The translations under genes were made by a program, and so were the position numbers. A stretch of 64,000 nt of DNA. It comes from Corynebacterium kefirresidentii (GTDB taxonomy: Bacteria; Actinomycetota; Actinomycetes; Mycobacteriales; Mycobacteriaceae). The stretch lies in assembly GCA_002154655.1 (NCBI GenBank), contig NGUZ01000009.1, forward strand, positions 1 through 64,000, written 5' to 3'. This document shows, piece by piece, positions 46,336 to 55,882 of the stretch (position 1 is the stretch's first letter; each line of letters begins with the position of its first letter). The notes beneath the pieces are model-generated. The model had not been told where the DNA came from and did no database searches. It saw nothing but the letters and a program-made list of their open reading frames with translations.

Positions 46336-46682
46336 TGGTAGAGGTATCAGAAGAGCGCTTCGATGAAATGGTCAACGCGGCGCTGGATCAGGTCCCCGAG
46401 GAATTTGTGCGTCGCATGCGCAACCTCGTCATCTTGGTCGAAGATGAAAACCCCGATAACCCGATGCTGCTCGGGCTCTATGAAGGCGTGGCACTGCCCC
46501 GCCGCACCTTCGACCACACCGGTTTCTTGCCCGATGCGATCTTCATTTACCGGAAGACGCTGCAGCGCTGGTCCGGCAGCGAGGAAGAACTAGCGGAACA
46601 GGTTAAAGTCACCGTCTTCCACGAGCTCGGCCACTATTTTGGCCTCGAGGAAGAGGAGCTGCACCGCCTAGGCTGGGGCTAG
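46335..46682 (+). CDS. Small zincin-like metallopeptidase
   Basis: A 115-residue member of the minimal zincin family (as Rv3836). The active-site helix VFHELGHYFGLEEEEL contains HExxH with a downstream Glu as third ligand candidate, near the C-terminus. There is no signal peptide, so it acts in the cytoplasm. Substrate unknown. ATG overlaps the previous stop (TAATG), so the two genes are coupled. Its TAG stop is part of a CTAG shared with the convergent gene. Confidence 0.9.
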   Translation: MVEVSEERFDEMVNAALDQVPEEFVRRMRNLVILVEDENPDNPMLLGLYEGVALPRRTFDHTGFLPDAIFIYRKTLQRWSGSEEELAEQVKVTVFHELGHYFGLEEEELHRLGWG

Positions 46683-47332
46683 AGCTCCGTATCTGCCCAA
46701 CGGGTCAATGCCCACTGCCCAAAATCCTTGCCACGGGGCTCCATCACCATGAAGCGACAATTGGGCAGATAGCCGGTATAGGCAAAGTCGGCATCAACCC
46801 CCGTGGCATGCTTGGTGACCACGCGGATGGCCGCGCCGTGGCTGACAAGGATGACATCGTGGTCGTCGGCAAGCTGGCCTGCAATGCCCTCCAGAACTGG
46901 CTGGTAGCGCGCCAACACATCCTCTAGGGTCTCGCCGCCTTCCATTCCGGCGTCCTGCTCGCCATCGCACCAGCCGCGCATGGCCACCATGTGCGAACGG
47001 TGGGCATCCTCGCTGCCGTCCATTTCCCAATCGCCGGCAGAAATCTCGTGCACTCCGGAGATCACGTCAACGCGCTGAGAAAACTCTGGCACCCCGCGCT
47101 CCTGTTCAAAGGCGCGCGCCGCCAGCATCGCAGTCTGCTGAGCGCGCAGGGCAATGGAACATTTAAATTCCACCTCGCGCTCGCCCACCAACTGCGCTAG
47201 CTCACGGCCGACCTCCGTGGCTTGGTCGCGCCCGCGCTCAGTAAGCTCGGCCCCAGGCGGGCGGGTATCAAGAAGACGAGAAATATTGGAATAGGTCTGG
47301 CCATGGCGCAGCAGGATGATTCTTCCGGGCAT
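46679..47332 (-). CDS. Histidine phosphatase (phosphoglycerate mutase-like)
   Basis: Branch of the histidine phosphatase superfamily, 217 residues. The phospho-acceptor is in LLRHGQT (His9), the second His in SHGAAIRV (about residue 167), with GELTERGRDQA-type spacing and an acid at GDWEMDG. It corresponds to gpm2 of C. glutamicum and Rv3837c. A broad phosphatase rather than a true glycolytic mutase is likely. It lies upstream of nothing on its strand except the pheA pseudogene, whose stop is 9 bp away, so the two probably form an operon. Confidence 0.88.
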   Translation of the reverse strand: MPGRIILLRHGQTYSNISRLLDTRPPGAELTERGRDQATEVGRELAQLVGEREVEFKCSIALRAQQTAMLAARAFEQERGVPEFSQRVDVISGVHEISAGDWEMDGSEDAHRSHMVAMRGWCDGEQDAGMEGGETLEDVLARYQPVLEGIAGQLADDHDVILVSHGAAIRVVTKHATGVDADFAYTGYLPNCRFMVMEPRGKDFGQWALTRWADTEL

Positions 47333-47341
47333 GCCTCTAGA

Positions 47342-48237
47342 TTATTGGCCCCTGCGTGCCCGCGCTACCCATTCATCCGCCGCCGCCAGATCGCGCGGCG
47401 GCCTGCCTGCGGGGGTTGCCGCCGGCCAAGAACCAAGGAAGAGCACGTTCTGCGCCCGCAACCACAATGCCCGGAGCGCCTCTGCCACCGGTTGGTCTTC
47501 AATATGCCCAATGAGGTCTACATAGAAACGGTATTCACCAAAGGCCTCCCGCGTAGGACGCGACTCGATCCGGGAAAGGTCCACCCCACGGTGCGCAAAG
47601 TCCTGCAGTGCCCCCACCAGGCTGCCCGGCTCATTAGGCAGGGTGAAGATAACACTCGTGCGATCCTGTCCGGTACGCGCGGTAGGTTTTCCCGGGCGCC
47701 CCACCAAAACAAATCGCGTTGCGGCGCCCTTTATATCCGCCACTCCCTGGGCCATGGTCTCCAAACCAAAGATCTCGGCCGCCCGCGCTGGTGCCGCCGC
47801 GGCATCAGCATCCCCCCGAGCCACCGCCTCGGCCGCAGCCGCATTGGAGCTAGCCGGCACGAACTCAACCTCCGGCAGGTGTTCTTTTACCCACCCGCGG
47901 ATTTGTTGGAAGGCCACCGGGTGGGTACTGAGCCGTTTAATATCCTCCGCGTCCGGCTGGGTCATGATGCTAAAGGCCACGGGGATATCCACCTCGCGTA
48001 AATCTGCACCGGTTCTGCCTCTACGAGTGCATCAAAGGTGGTGGTTACCGCGCCCTCGACGGAATTTTCAATAGCTACGCAGGCATACTCGGCCTGTCCG
48101 GCGCGCACCGCAGCCACCGCTTCCGATGGAGAGCCCACCGGCATGGTCTCTACTTCCGGCATATGCGCGGCAAACTTGTGCACGGCCGCTTCCGTAAAAG
48201 TTCCGGCCGGTCCAAGGAAGGCGATGGTGGTAGTCAT
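47342..48237 (-). pseudogene. pheA: Prephenate dehydratase, single-base frameshift
   Basis: PheA makes phenylpyruvate from prephenate. The first frame (ATG 48237, MTTTIAFLGPAGTFTE) encodes residues 1-78 up to EPVQIYA and then runs into nonsense, stopping at 47962. The remaining protein, from REVDIPVAFSIMTQPD through the C-terminal ACT domain (LPNEPGSL and the ESRP phenylalanine-binding motif), continues in another frame to 47342. Adding one base near 47998 (TACGC to TACCGC on the coding strand) restores a single product of about 298 residues. The rest shows no decay, so this is a very recent mutation or a sequencing error. If real, the cell would need phenylalanine unless another route exists. 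Confidence 0.88.
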
Positions 48238-48270
48238 GCTCGTCACCTTAGCCCACTAGACTGGTGCCCC

Positions 48271-49407
48271 ATGGACTTTTCCGTAGAACAGCTCCGCGCG
48301 GACCTGCGCGGCCTTGCCCCAGAGGAGCATGGTTTTACCTACGTGGATCTGGACCGCAAGCCTTCCGCCTACGGCCGGCTAAGCGGCTGGGTTCTGTCCG
48401 CTAAGGATCTCTGCGATGTCCGCGGCATGCCCACTACCTTGGGAAACATCGATCGTACCTACTACCCTGAGCGTAGCGATTCTTTCATAGAGGACTTGGA
48501 AAAGCAGGGCGTGAATATCATCGGCAAGTCCTCCGCTCCGGAGCTTGGCCTGCGCGTAGATACGGAACCGGTGGGCCTGCCCCACCCCGATAATCCCCTC
48601 TACCCCGGCTGCACCCCGGGTGGTTCTTCGGGCGGCGCGGCGGTGCAAGTCGCACGAGGATTGCTGCGAGCAGCCCACGCCAGCGATGGCGGCGGATCCA
48701 TCCGCGTGCCGGCCGCGGCCTGCGGCGTCGTGGGTTTCAAACCGGCGGGTGCGGAGCTAGGTGTGCAGGGTTTTATTACCCGGACCGTGGCAGATAATGC
48801 GTTTTTGCATGGCCACCGCATGATCACCCCGCGCGCCCGCATCGGTCTGCTACTGGAGCCGTTGTTCTGCGATGTCAACGTCGATGCGCACCACCTCCGC
48901 GCCGCCCGCGAGGCCGCCCAGCGCCTACAGGCTGCCGGCTTTAAGGTAGTGCCCATTTCCCCCTATCCTCAGGCTCGGTCTACCTTTGCGCATTTCCGGA
49001 ATACTTTTACCTCCCGCCTAGCGGAGCTTCACCCAGCAGAAGGCTACGCCGAGTGGATTGCCCAGCAGGGGCGGCGCGTCAGCTCTGCCGAGGTGGCCGC
49101 GGCGCGGGCACACGTTCGGCAGCTGCCGGACCTCCTGTCCCAAGAGTGGGGCGTAGATGCCATCCTCACCCCGATGCTGACCACGGATCCACCGCGCACC
49201 GGATATTTCCTGTCCCTGTCCCATGAGGAGAATTTCGCAGCCCAGACCCGGTGGTCCCCGTGGGGTTCGCTGTTTAATATGGCCCAACTTCCCGCCATTT
49301 CCGTGCCGTGGACCATTCCCAATCACCCACCGGTGGGAGTACACCTGGGAGGCATTACGCTTTCCGACGCCTCCCTGCTCGGCCTCGCCCATATCCTGCA
49401 CCCATGA
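48271..49407 (+). CDS. Amidase-signature family enzyme
   Basis: Cytoplasmic amide hydrolase of 378 residues from the ATG at 48271, the family-like start; the open frame runs back to 48163 over the pheA start. The Ser-Ser-Lys triad is present: Lys in LSAKDLCDV (about residue 46), Ser in PGGSSGGAA (about residue 116) and Ser in SDGGGSIRVPA (about residue 140). At 378 residues it is shorter than most family members (about 450-500). The substrate is unknown; it lacks the features that would make it the GatA subunit. Confidence 0.85.
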   Translation: MDFSVEQLRADLRGLAPEEHGFTYVDLDRKPSAYGRLSGWVLSAKDLCDVRGMPTTLGNIDRTYYPERSDSFIEDLEKQGVNIIGKSSAPELGLRVDTEPVGLPHPDNPLYPGCTPGGSSGGAAVQVARGLLRAAHASDGGGSIRVPAAACGVVGFKPAGAELGVQGFITRTVADNAFLHGHRMITPRARIGLLLEPLFCDVNVDAHHLRAAREAAQRLQAAGFKVVPISPYPQARSTFAHFRNTFTSRLAELHPAEGYAEWIAQQGRRVSSAEVAAARAHVRQLPDLLSQEWGVDAILTPMLTTDPPRTGYFLSLSHEENFAAQTRWSPWGSLFNMAQLPAISVPWTIPNHPPVGVHLGGITLSDASLLGLAHILHP

Positions 49408-50102
49408 CCAAGTCTCTACGCGCCGAACTGCTCATCGTCCTCACCCTCACCTTTGGTATTTCCGGGGTGCGGGCGGTGTTGAACCTCATCAATTCCTTCG
49501 CCTCACCGCAGCGGCTCAATGAGCAATCGGTCACGCTCAACTCCAGCCAGTCCTCTTTAGCCTGGGTGGATATGGGCCTGCAGCTGTGCTCGGCCGCTGT
49601 ACTCTGCTCCTATGGTGCTTTGGCGCTCTTCCTGCTGGCTAAGGACCATATTTTCCCGCGCGCCTACCGCGCCCGCGACTGGCTGGAGGGGGCAGGGCTT
49701 GCCGCACTTATTGGAATTCCGGGACTCGCCCTATATTTCACGGCGGTCCACTTCGGGTGGAGCAAAGAGGTTATCCCCGGCGATTTTGCCAATGCTTGGG
49801 TGCACATTCCCGTTTCCCTTTTTAAGGCAGCGGCTAATGCCTTTGCGGAGGAAACCGTGGTGGTGATGTGGTTTATGACGCGCTTGCGCCAGGCCCGTTG
49901 GTCCCTGCCGGCAATACTTGCCGCGAGCTCCATCTTGCGCGGTTCTTACCACCTCTACCAGGGAGTTTCTGCTGGATGTGGCAATATCGTGATGGGGTTA
50001 GTGTATGGCTACTACTACCACCGCACGGGACGGGTATGGCCGTTAGTCATAGCGCATTTTCTTATCGACGCCGTCGCTTTCGTGGGTTATTCCTTCCTGT
50101 GA
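49404..50102 (+). CDS. CPBP-family intramembrane metalloprotease
   Basis: Membrane protein of 232 residues with about six segments and the Abi/CPBP motifs: FAEETVVVMWFMTRLRQ (EExxxR-like), SILRGSYHLYQG (FxxxH-like) and VIAHFLIDAVAF (HxxxD). ATG overlaps the amidase stop (ATGA), so the start at 49404 is well supported. Family members cleave or modify membrane substrates, or protect against bacteriocins; the role here is open. Confidence 0.88.
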   Translation: MTKSLRAELLIVLTLTFGISGVRAVLNLINSFASPQRLNEQSVTLNSSQSSLAWVDMGLQLCSAAVLCSYGALALFLLAKDHIFPRAYRARDWLEGAGLAALIGIPGLALYFTAVHFGWSKEVIPGDFANAWVHIPVSLFKAAANAFAEETVVVMWFMTRLRQARWSLPAILAASSILRGSYHLYQGVSAGCGNIVMGLVYGYYYHRTGRVWPLVIAHFLIDAVAFVGYSFL

Positions 50103-50165
50103 AAATGCCCTTAGGGGGACGTCGCGAAGCGGGCGAAACTCCCCGCACCTTGTAAGGTATAGCGC

Positions 50166-51410
50166 ATGACTGAATCAGGACGAGATCCGCATAGGGAGGC
50201 CCGCCGAGCCGGCGACGGTTCCTCCACTGAATTCGTCCTTGGGGCCGATGGGCGTCCCCTCAAGGATCGATACGGCCGCCCCATTCGACGTCATTCCTCC
50301 GCCCGCCCGACGCCGCGGCGCGTCGAACCGGAACAGCAATCCTTCCGCGCTCCGCAGCCACAGCGGCAGCAACAGCCACCGCGCCGCACCCCGCCCCCAA
50401 CACCGAGCCGCTACCCGAGTCAATACCGAGCGCAGCAACGCCCGCCCCGTCGGACCGAACCCCGACCGGCGCCCCGCCAGCGCCCGCATAGCCGCCGCAA
50501 GAAGGTCAATCCGGCCAAGCGCGCCCTCGGTTGTGTTGGCTTGGCGCTCGTTGTACTGCTGGTATTCAACCTCGTCTTCATGTTTTGGACCGATGCTCGC
50601 CTGACCCGTATCGAGGCGCTCCCCGAAGACCAAGTGCCTAATACCGCCGGCACCAACTGGTTGCTTGTTGGTTCCGATTCCCGTCAGGGACTCAGCGAGG
50701 AACAGCAGGCCGAACTGGGCACCGGCGGCGATGTGGGCGAAGGCCGCACCGATACCATCATGCTGCTGCACATCCCTCGCACCGGCAAAGCCAAGCTTGT
50801 GTCCATTCCGCGCGATAGCTACGTGGAAGTCCCCGGTTTTGGCATGGACAAGATCAATGCCGCCTTTACCTACGGTGGACCGCAGCTACTCGCCCAAACC
50901 GTCGAAGGGACAACCGGTCTGCACATCGACCACTATGCCGAGATCGGTATGGGTGGCCTGGCCAATGTGGTCGATTCCGTCGGCGGCGTGGACGTGTGCG
51001 TGAAAGAACCCATCAATGACCCGCTCGCCGGCATCGATCTCCAAGACGGCTGCCAAAAGCTCAAGGGACGCGATGCCTTGGGCTACGTGCGCACCCGCGC
51101 TACTGCCATGGGTGACCTAGACCGCGTGCAGCGCCAGCGCGAATTCTTCTCCGCTTTGTTGGATAAGGTGGCCTCCCCAGCTACCATTATCAACCCATTC
51201 CGCGCCTTCTCCTTGGTAAACCACACCGCTTCCTCGTTCATCGTGGGCAACGGTGACCACGTCTGGCACCTTGCCCGCGTGGCGCTTGCCATGGGCTCCG
51301 GTGTGGACACAGAAACCGTCCCCATCGGTGGCTTCCAAGACACCGAGGTGGGCAACGTAGTCCTCTGGGACGAGGAAGCAGCCTCCGGGTTGTGGGATTC
51401 CCTCAAATAG
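50166..51410 (+). CDS. lcpB: LytR-CpsA-Psr ligase
   Basis: Attaches arabinogalactan to peptidoglycan. The 414-residue protein starts with about 115 residues of Arg/Pro/Gln-rich low-complexity cytoplasmic sequence, then a membrane segment (about residues 122-142) and an exported LCP domain. The pyrophosphate-binding residues are visible in GRTDTIMLLHI, SIPRDSYVEV and the DLDRVQRQREFF helix. In C. glutamicum the equivalent gene near glpQ1 is lcpB (Cg3210); Rv3840 has the same place in M. tuberculosis. A strong terminator follows. Confidence 0.93.
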   Translation: MTESGRDPHREARRAGDGSSTEFVLGADGRPLKDRYGRPIRRHSSARPTPRRVEPEQQSFRAPQPQRQQQPPRRTPPPTPSRYPSQYRAQQRPPRRTEPRPAPRQRPHSRRKKVNPAKRALGCVGLALVVLLVFNLVFMFWTDARLTRIEALPEDQVPNTAGTNWLLVGSDSRQGLSEEQQAELGTGGDVGEGRTDTIMLLHIPRTGKAKLVSIPRDSYVEVPGFGMDKINAAFTYGGPQLLAQTVEGTTGLHIDHYAEIGMGGLANVVDSVGGVDVCVKEPINDPLAGIDLQDGCQKLKGRDALGYVRTRATAMGDLDRVQRQREFFSALLDKVASPATIINPFRAFSLVNHTASSFIVGNGDHVWHLARVALAMGSGVDTETVPIGGFQDTEVGNVVLWDEEAASGLWDSLK

Positions 51411-51415
51411 GGATC

Positions 51416-51453
51416 AAAAAATGGCACCTCCGCCACAGGAGGTGCCATTTTTT
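51416..51453. terminator. Bidirectional terminator
   Basis: Perfect 16-bp arms (51416-51431 with 51438-51453) with A runs and T runs at the ends, between the convergent lcpB and DUF5926 genes. Confidence 0.95.
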
Positions 51454-51459
51454 ATGTCT

Positions 51460-52380
51460 TTAACGCAAGGTCACCTGGCGAGACTTGATGTTTTCTAGCT
51501 GCTTGCGCTCATCGGCGCTGAGCTGAGTATCATTAGAAATTTCCTCCTCCAGGGCCTTATCCACGCGGGTGAGGTGATCCTCATAGGAAGCGTGGTCAAC
51601 CTCTGGATCCAAGTCAAAGACTGGGGCAATAAGGCCGTGGGTACGGAAGACACCGGCAAACTTGGTATCTTCACCGAGGTTCAGCTCACCGCGGGCAGCA
51701 ACGCGTGCCAGCGCATTCAGGAATGCGGATTCATCGTCACTCGAGCGGACCCAACGAATATGGGCCTTGCCACCGCCGGCATTTGCCCAAAAAGCAGCGC
51801 CGGTGATGTTCTCGCCCACTTCGTGGGACTCGATGACGGAATCATTAGCCGCGCGTAGGGACTGCGCAATCTGCGGGGTGACCTGTGCACCCTCCGGGAT
51901 CCACCATTCGAAGTCTTGGTGTACCTGCACGTCGAGGGCTGCGGAGGCGTCGATAAGCTCTTCCAGCTTCGGCTCCGAGCCATCGGCCGCGGTGGATTCC
52001 AGGGTGGCGCCAGGCTCATTATTCTTCACCCAGTTGAGGGCGAAGGCGAGGTCGCGGCCCGGGTTATGGGTGTGGGACTGCACCTGCAAGCCCACAAAGG
52101 CATCGCCGCCAAATTCGGCATCACGAATAAGCGCAGCAGAAGCACCCGGCAAGACGGTTGCTACATATACGTTCTTGTCGCAGCCCTTGACCTCAAGCTT
52201 GGCAAAAGCGGAGGGGACGAACTCCTGCATGGCGACCAGGCTGGCCTCTGCAGCAAGTCCACCGTAGGGGCGGGGATCCTTTTCTAGGGCGGCGCGCTCC
52301 TTTGCGCGGGCGGCGAGCTTTGCCTGGCGGCGGGACATGCCCTCAGGCAGCTGTTCCTTGTTCTTTTTCTTCTTGGCCAT
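51460..52380 (-). CDS. DUF5926 protein
   Basis: Soluble 306-residue actinobacterial protein with a Lys-rich start (MAKKKKNKE), no signal peptide and no membrane segment. The family is conserved in actinobacteria and is sometimes mislabelled as SecA; nothing SecA-like (no Walker motifs) is present. The middle region (about residues 60-250) is an alpha/beta mix with many acidic residues. Function unknown. It is the last gene of the run ldhA-glpQ1-DUF5926. Confidence 0.85.
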   Translation of the reverse strand: MAKKKKNKEQLPEGMSRRQAKLAARAKERAALEKDPRPYGGLAAEASLVAMQEFVPSAFAKLEVKGCDKNVYVATVLPGASAALIRDAEFGGDAFVGLQVQSHTHNPGRDLAFALNWVKNNEPGATLESTAADGSEPKLEELIDASAALDVQVHQDFEWWIPEGAQVTPQIAQSLRAANDSVIESHEVGENITGAAFWANAGGGKAHIRWVRSSDDESAFLNALARVAARGELNLGEDTKFAGVFRTHGLIAPVFDLDPEVDHASYEDHLTRVDKALEEEISNDTQLSADERKQLENIKSRQVTLR

Positions 52381-52400
52381 GCTTCCAAGATACCTGGTTA

Positions 52401-53105
52401 CTAGAGCTCAATGGCATGCAGGGCCACTTCGGGTTGGTTGGTAGCGAGCATATCCACCCCATTGGCCCACGCCCACTTCATATCCTCCGGCTTATCTACG
52501 GTCCACAGGTAAGTAGGCAATCCCTGGGCACCGATAATTGCCGGCTGTAGCTTCGCACGCAGCAAGGATACGCCCAGCGCGGTGGGCTTGGACAACATCA
52601 CATCGGGCCGGTTGACGTGGCGTTCCCAATCGCGGCGGAGATAAATCCGGTCCATGTGCGGCGCCAAGTTTTGCATCCGGCGAATGGCGTGGTGGGAAAA
52701 GGAAATGACGTGGATCCGGGGATCGTCGAAAAGCCCCGCATAACGCAGGCGCAGGACCGTTTGCTCCTCGAGGATGTCGCCCTGCCCGGAGGGGTGCTTG
52801 GTCTCGATGTATAGGTGGTGCGGTTTGCCCTCGAGTAACTCCAAGAGTTCATCGAGAAGCATCATGCGTTGGCCCGAACCGATGTCCACGCCGCGCAATT
52901 CTTCCCAGTCCAGCTTGGAAATGCGGCCGGGACGCCCCGCAGTGCGGTCCAACGTGGGATCGTGTTGGACCACTACCTTTCCATCGCGCGTCAAGCGCAC
53001 ATCGCACTCGACGCCATGAATTGGCAAATCTAAAGCCTTCTCAAAAGCTAGAGGGGATAGCTCTGGATATTTTCCGGAGTATCCCCTGTGGGCGACAATC
53101 TTCAC
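52401..53105 (-). CDS. glpQ1: Glycerophosphodiester phosphodiesterase
   Basis: GDPD of 234 residues releasing glycerol 3-phosphate from deacylated phospholipids. The catalytic pattern is complete: VAHRGYSG (His5), the VECDVRLTRDG metal site (about residues 33-43) and QHDPTLDRT (His48). No signal peptide, so it acts in the cytoplasm. The GTG start overlaps the ldhA stop by one base (TAGTG). It matches Rv3842c and C. glutamicum glpQ1 by position, and its product could feed GlpD. Confidence 0.93.
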   Translation of the reverse strand: MKIVAHRGYSGKYPELSPLAFEKALDLPIHGVECDVRLTRDGKVVVQHDPTLDRTAGRPGRISKLDWEELRGVDIGSGQRMMLLDELLELLEGKPHHLYIETKHPSGQGDILEEQTVLRLRYAGLFDDPRIHVISFSHHAIRRMQNLAPHMDRIYLRRDWERHVNRPDVMLSKPTALGVSLLRAKLQPAIIGAQGLPTYLWTVDKPEDMKWAWANGVDMLATNQPEVALHAIEL

Positions 53106-54052
53106 TAGCCGAAGAACTCTTCCTTGATGTCATTCAGGGTCTTCGCAGAAGCATCGAAACGCTCCTTTTCGTGCTCATTGAGCTGCAGCTCAATCGCGCG
53201 CACGATGCCGGAACGATTGATAATGGCGGCAGTGCCGATGTAGAGATCTTCTACGCCGTACTCGCCCTGCAGATACGCAGATACTGGCAGAGCCACGTCC
53301 TGGTTCTGGATGACGGCGGCGGTAATGCGGGCTAGGCCCATGCCGATGCCGAAAGAGGTAGAACCCTTGGCATCAATGATGGAGTAGGCGGCATCGCGGG
53401 TATCTTCGAAGATCTTCTCGATGCGCTCAGCGTACTCCGGATCCGTGTCGAACTTCTTGGACAACGGAACACCAGCGATATTGGCAGTAGAGACGGCCGG
53501 CAGCTCGGAATCGCCGTGCTCGCCCACGATGTAGGCGTGAACGGACTTCGGGGCAACGCCTTCTAGCTCACCCAGCATGTAGCGGAAGCGAGCGGAGTCC
53601 AGCACGGTGCCGGAGCCGATGACTCGCTTGTGGTCCAGGCCGGAGGCCTTCCATACGGCGTAGGTCAGGATGTCCACTGGGTTGGAGGCGACAAGGAAGA
53701 TGCCGTCAAAGTCATTGGCCATGACATCGGAGACGATGCTGTTCATGATCTTGACGTTTTTTCCTACCAGGTCGAGGCGGGTTTCGCCCGGCTTCTGTGC
53801 GGCACCGGCGCAGATGACAACCATATCGGCGTCTGCGCAATCGGCGTAGGTGCCCTTGGTGACGCGAGTGCGGGTGGGGGCCCAAACAACGCCGTGATTG
53901 AGGTCCATGACGTTGCCCTCTAGCTTCTTTTCATCGATGTCGATGATTGCCAGGTGGTCAACGATGCTTTGGTTGATGAGAGCGAAGGCGTAGGCGACTC
54001 CCACGTCGCCGGCGCCGATGAGAACTACCTTGTTTCCTACATGATTTGCCAT
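53105..54052 (-). CDS. ldhA: L-lactate dehydrogenase
   Basis: NAD-dependent reduction of pyruvate to L-lactate. 315 residues from the ATG at 54052; the upstream ATG at 54067 is also possible. The NAD motif is [17 protein letters not shown], the substrate-specificity loop [12 protein letters not shown] and the catalytic His is in [10 protein letters not shown]. The sequence is very close to C. glutamicum LdhA over its length, including [21 protein letters not shown]14-TTGCAC repeat (54062-54087) upstream may be a control site. Confidence 0.97.
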   Translation of the reverse strand: MANHVGNKVVLIGAGDVGVAYAFALINQSIVDHLAIIDIDEKKLEGNVMDLNHGVVWAPTRTRVTKGTYADCADADMVVICAGAAQKPGETRLDLVGKNVKIMNSIVSDVMANDFDGIFLVASNPVDILTYAVWKASGLDHKRVIGSGTVLDSARFRYMLGELEGVAPKSVHAYIVGEHGDSELPAVSTANIAGVPLSKKFDTDPEYAERIEKIFEDTRDAAYSIIDAKGSTSFGIGMGLARITAAVIQNQDVALPVSAYLQGEYGVEDLYIGTAAIINRSGIVRAIELQLNEHEKERFDASAKTLNDIKEEFFG

Positions 54053-54061
54053 GACCCCATT

Positions 54062-54087
54062 GTGCAACTTTTTGGGGGGTTTTGCAC
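54062..54087. promoter_or_regulatory. Inverted repeat upstream of ldhA
   Basis: GTGCAA (54062-54067) and TTGCAC (54082-54087) flank a T- and G-rich spacer in the 87-bp divergent region between ldhA and the Abhydrolase_9 gene. Corynebacterial ldhA is known to be controlled by several regulators, but the site is not assigned here. Confidence 0.35.
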
Positions 54088-54139
54088 GGGCTAGATCTCA
54101 CCCTGAAATTCCCACCGAAATCTGGGACAATCGGGCATT

Positions 54140-55882
54140 ATGAAACGCGCTCTCCGCCGCGCTGCACTAATCGCTCTTGGCGTAGCCGCGGATCTCACGC
54201 CCATCGTCCGTATGACCAGCCGGCAAACCTTACCGCCCAATATGTCGGCTGGAATTTTGGGTGCGGAATTAGCCACGTGGGCAGCAATTTCACCCTCTCT
54301 CCTCCCTCGCCCGTGGTGGGTGACTGCCGCCAATGTAGCCATTGGCCAGGGCATCGGACATTTGGGGGCGGCTTCGACAAGCTTCCTACTCAACAGCATT
54401 GGTAAGCGCCCCCAGGACCGCCTGGGGCCACAACATCGACAGATCCTGCACCTTGCTATCGGCGCCGGCACCGCCTTTAATGCCGTGCTTTCGTTGCGCA
54501 ACCAGAAAAAGCAGGCGGAGTTAGTCAATAAACAGCTCGTGCGCGGGCCCGTTACGGCGGCGATCGGCTTGGCCGCTGGCACCGCAGGCTATGGCACACT
54601 ACTGCTTATCGGAGAAGCCACACAGCTGGCCGTTACTAAATTATCGCGCCAGTTGGGACGCTGGGTTCCGACGCTTATCGCTTGGCCGGTTGTTACCGCA
54701 GGACTGAGCCTAACGGCCTTTGCCCTTTCTGATCGCGTGGTTTTTCGGCGCTGGTTGCGCTCACTTTCGCACCAAGCGCAAAGAATCAATAAGCAAATTT
54801 TCCCCGGCACCTCCATGCCTTGGGAGCCGGAGCGGTCCGGTAGCCCGTGGTCGCTCGAGCCGTGGTCAGCACTGGGGCAGCAGGGGCGCCGCTTTGTTTC
54901 TAATGGCCCCCGCGCCCGCGATATCCGCATGGCAACAGGAATCAATGCGAAAGAGCCCATCCGCATCTATGCCGGATACATTCCGGGGCGATCCTTCCGG
55001 CAATCCACAGAGAAAGTTCGCGCCGAACTCGAGCGCACTGGTGCCCTAAGGCGCGAAACTATCGTTATCCAGATGCCTGCTGGCTCGGGATGGATAAATA
55101 ATTGGGGCGCGTGCTCCTATGAGTTTTTAACCGGCGGTGATTGCGTCACCGTCACCATGCAATATTCCTATCTGCCTTCGGTCTTTGCTTACCTTGTAGA
55201 TAAAAACGCCCCGAAGCAGGCAGCCCGCGAATTGATTCGGGTGATACAAGAAGAAATAGATAAGCTACCGGAGGAAAACCGCCCTCGGCTCTATTTTGCA
55301 GGTGAATCGCTTGGAGCCTACGCCATTATGGATAACTACCATAATGTGGAGGACCTACTTTCTGCCTGCAATGGCGCCGTCTTTTCCGGCCCTCCACGCA
55401 TGACGCATTTTACCCAGCGTTTACGCCGAGACATTGGCTCTTTGGAACGTCTGCCCGTTATCGATGGCGGTAAACATGTGCGCTACGCAGCGGCCCCGGA
55501 CCACACGCTGCACGACGCCTTTGGCAACGACTACACCCACACTTGGCGCCGGCCCCGCATGCTCATTGCCCAACACGCTTCCGACGCCATCGTGTGGTGG
55601 GACCTGAATCTCCTTGTGCGCAGGCCCACATGGATCCATGAACCGCAGCCGGAGGCCCTGCACGCGGATACCTTCCGGCAGCTGCACTGGGTGCCATTTA
55701 TTACCTGGTGGCAAATTGGCTTGGACCAAATCAATTCCCTCAACGTCCCCGGCGGGCACGGACACAACTATTTTGAGGAAATGCTCTGGTATTGGGACGA
55801 GGTTTTAGGATCCCAATCGCGCCAATCGCTCACCCCGAAGTTGGCTAAGAAGATTGCCCGCTTCATCCGACGCGACGCTTAA
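54140..55882 (+). CDS. Alpha/beta-hydrolase family membrane protein (Abhydrolase_9)
   Basis: A 580-residue protein with an N-terminal membrane half of about five segments (residues 1-210) and a C-terminal hydrolase half. The nucleophile elbow is FAGESLGAYA (about residue 393), a possible acid and His lie in the last 150 residues (GGHGHNYFEEM, about residue 537). This two-part layout is that of the Abhydrolase_9_N/Abhydrolase_9 family, common in mycolate-bearing actinobacteria; the substrate is unknown but is likely a membrane lipid. The TAA stop shares TTAA with the convergent msrA. Confidence 0.87.
   Translation: MKRALRRAALIALGVAADLTPIVRMTSRQTLPPNMSAGILGAELATWAAISPSLLPRPWWVTAANVAIGQGIGHLGAASTSFLLNSIGKRPQDRLGPQHRQILHLAIGAGTAFNAVLSLRNQKKQAELVNKQLVRGPVTAAIGLAAGTAGYGTLLLIGEATQLAVTKLSRQLGRWVPTLIAWPVVTAGLSLTAFALSDRVVFRRWLRSLSHQAQRINKQIFPGTSMPWEPERSGSPWSLEPWSALGQQGRRFVSNGPRARDIRMATGINAKEPIRIYAGYIPGRSFRQSTEKVRAELERTGALRRETIVIQMPAGSGWINNWGACSYEFLTGGDCVTVTMQYSYLPSVFAYLVDKNAPKQAARELIRVIQEEIDKLPEENRPRLYFAGESLGAYAIMDNYHNVEDLLSACNGAVFSGPPRMTHFTQRLRRDIGSLERLPVIDGGKHVRYAAAPDHTLHDAFGNDYTHTWRRPRMLIAQHASDAIVWWDLNLLVRRPTWIHEPQPEALHADTFRQLHWVPFITWWQIGLDQINSLNVPGGHGHNYFEEMLWYWDEVLGSQSRQSLTPKLAKKIARFIRRDA

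Noticed and set aside
47342..48237. pheA as two separate genes for split subunits
   Set aside because: The downstream part has no proper start or ribosome-binding site, and a single base restores one ordinary enzyme.
50129..50146. GCGGG/CCCGC hairpin before lcpB as a terminator
   Set aside because: Short stem with no T run, in the promoter region rather than after a gene; not supported.
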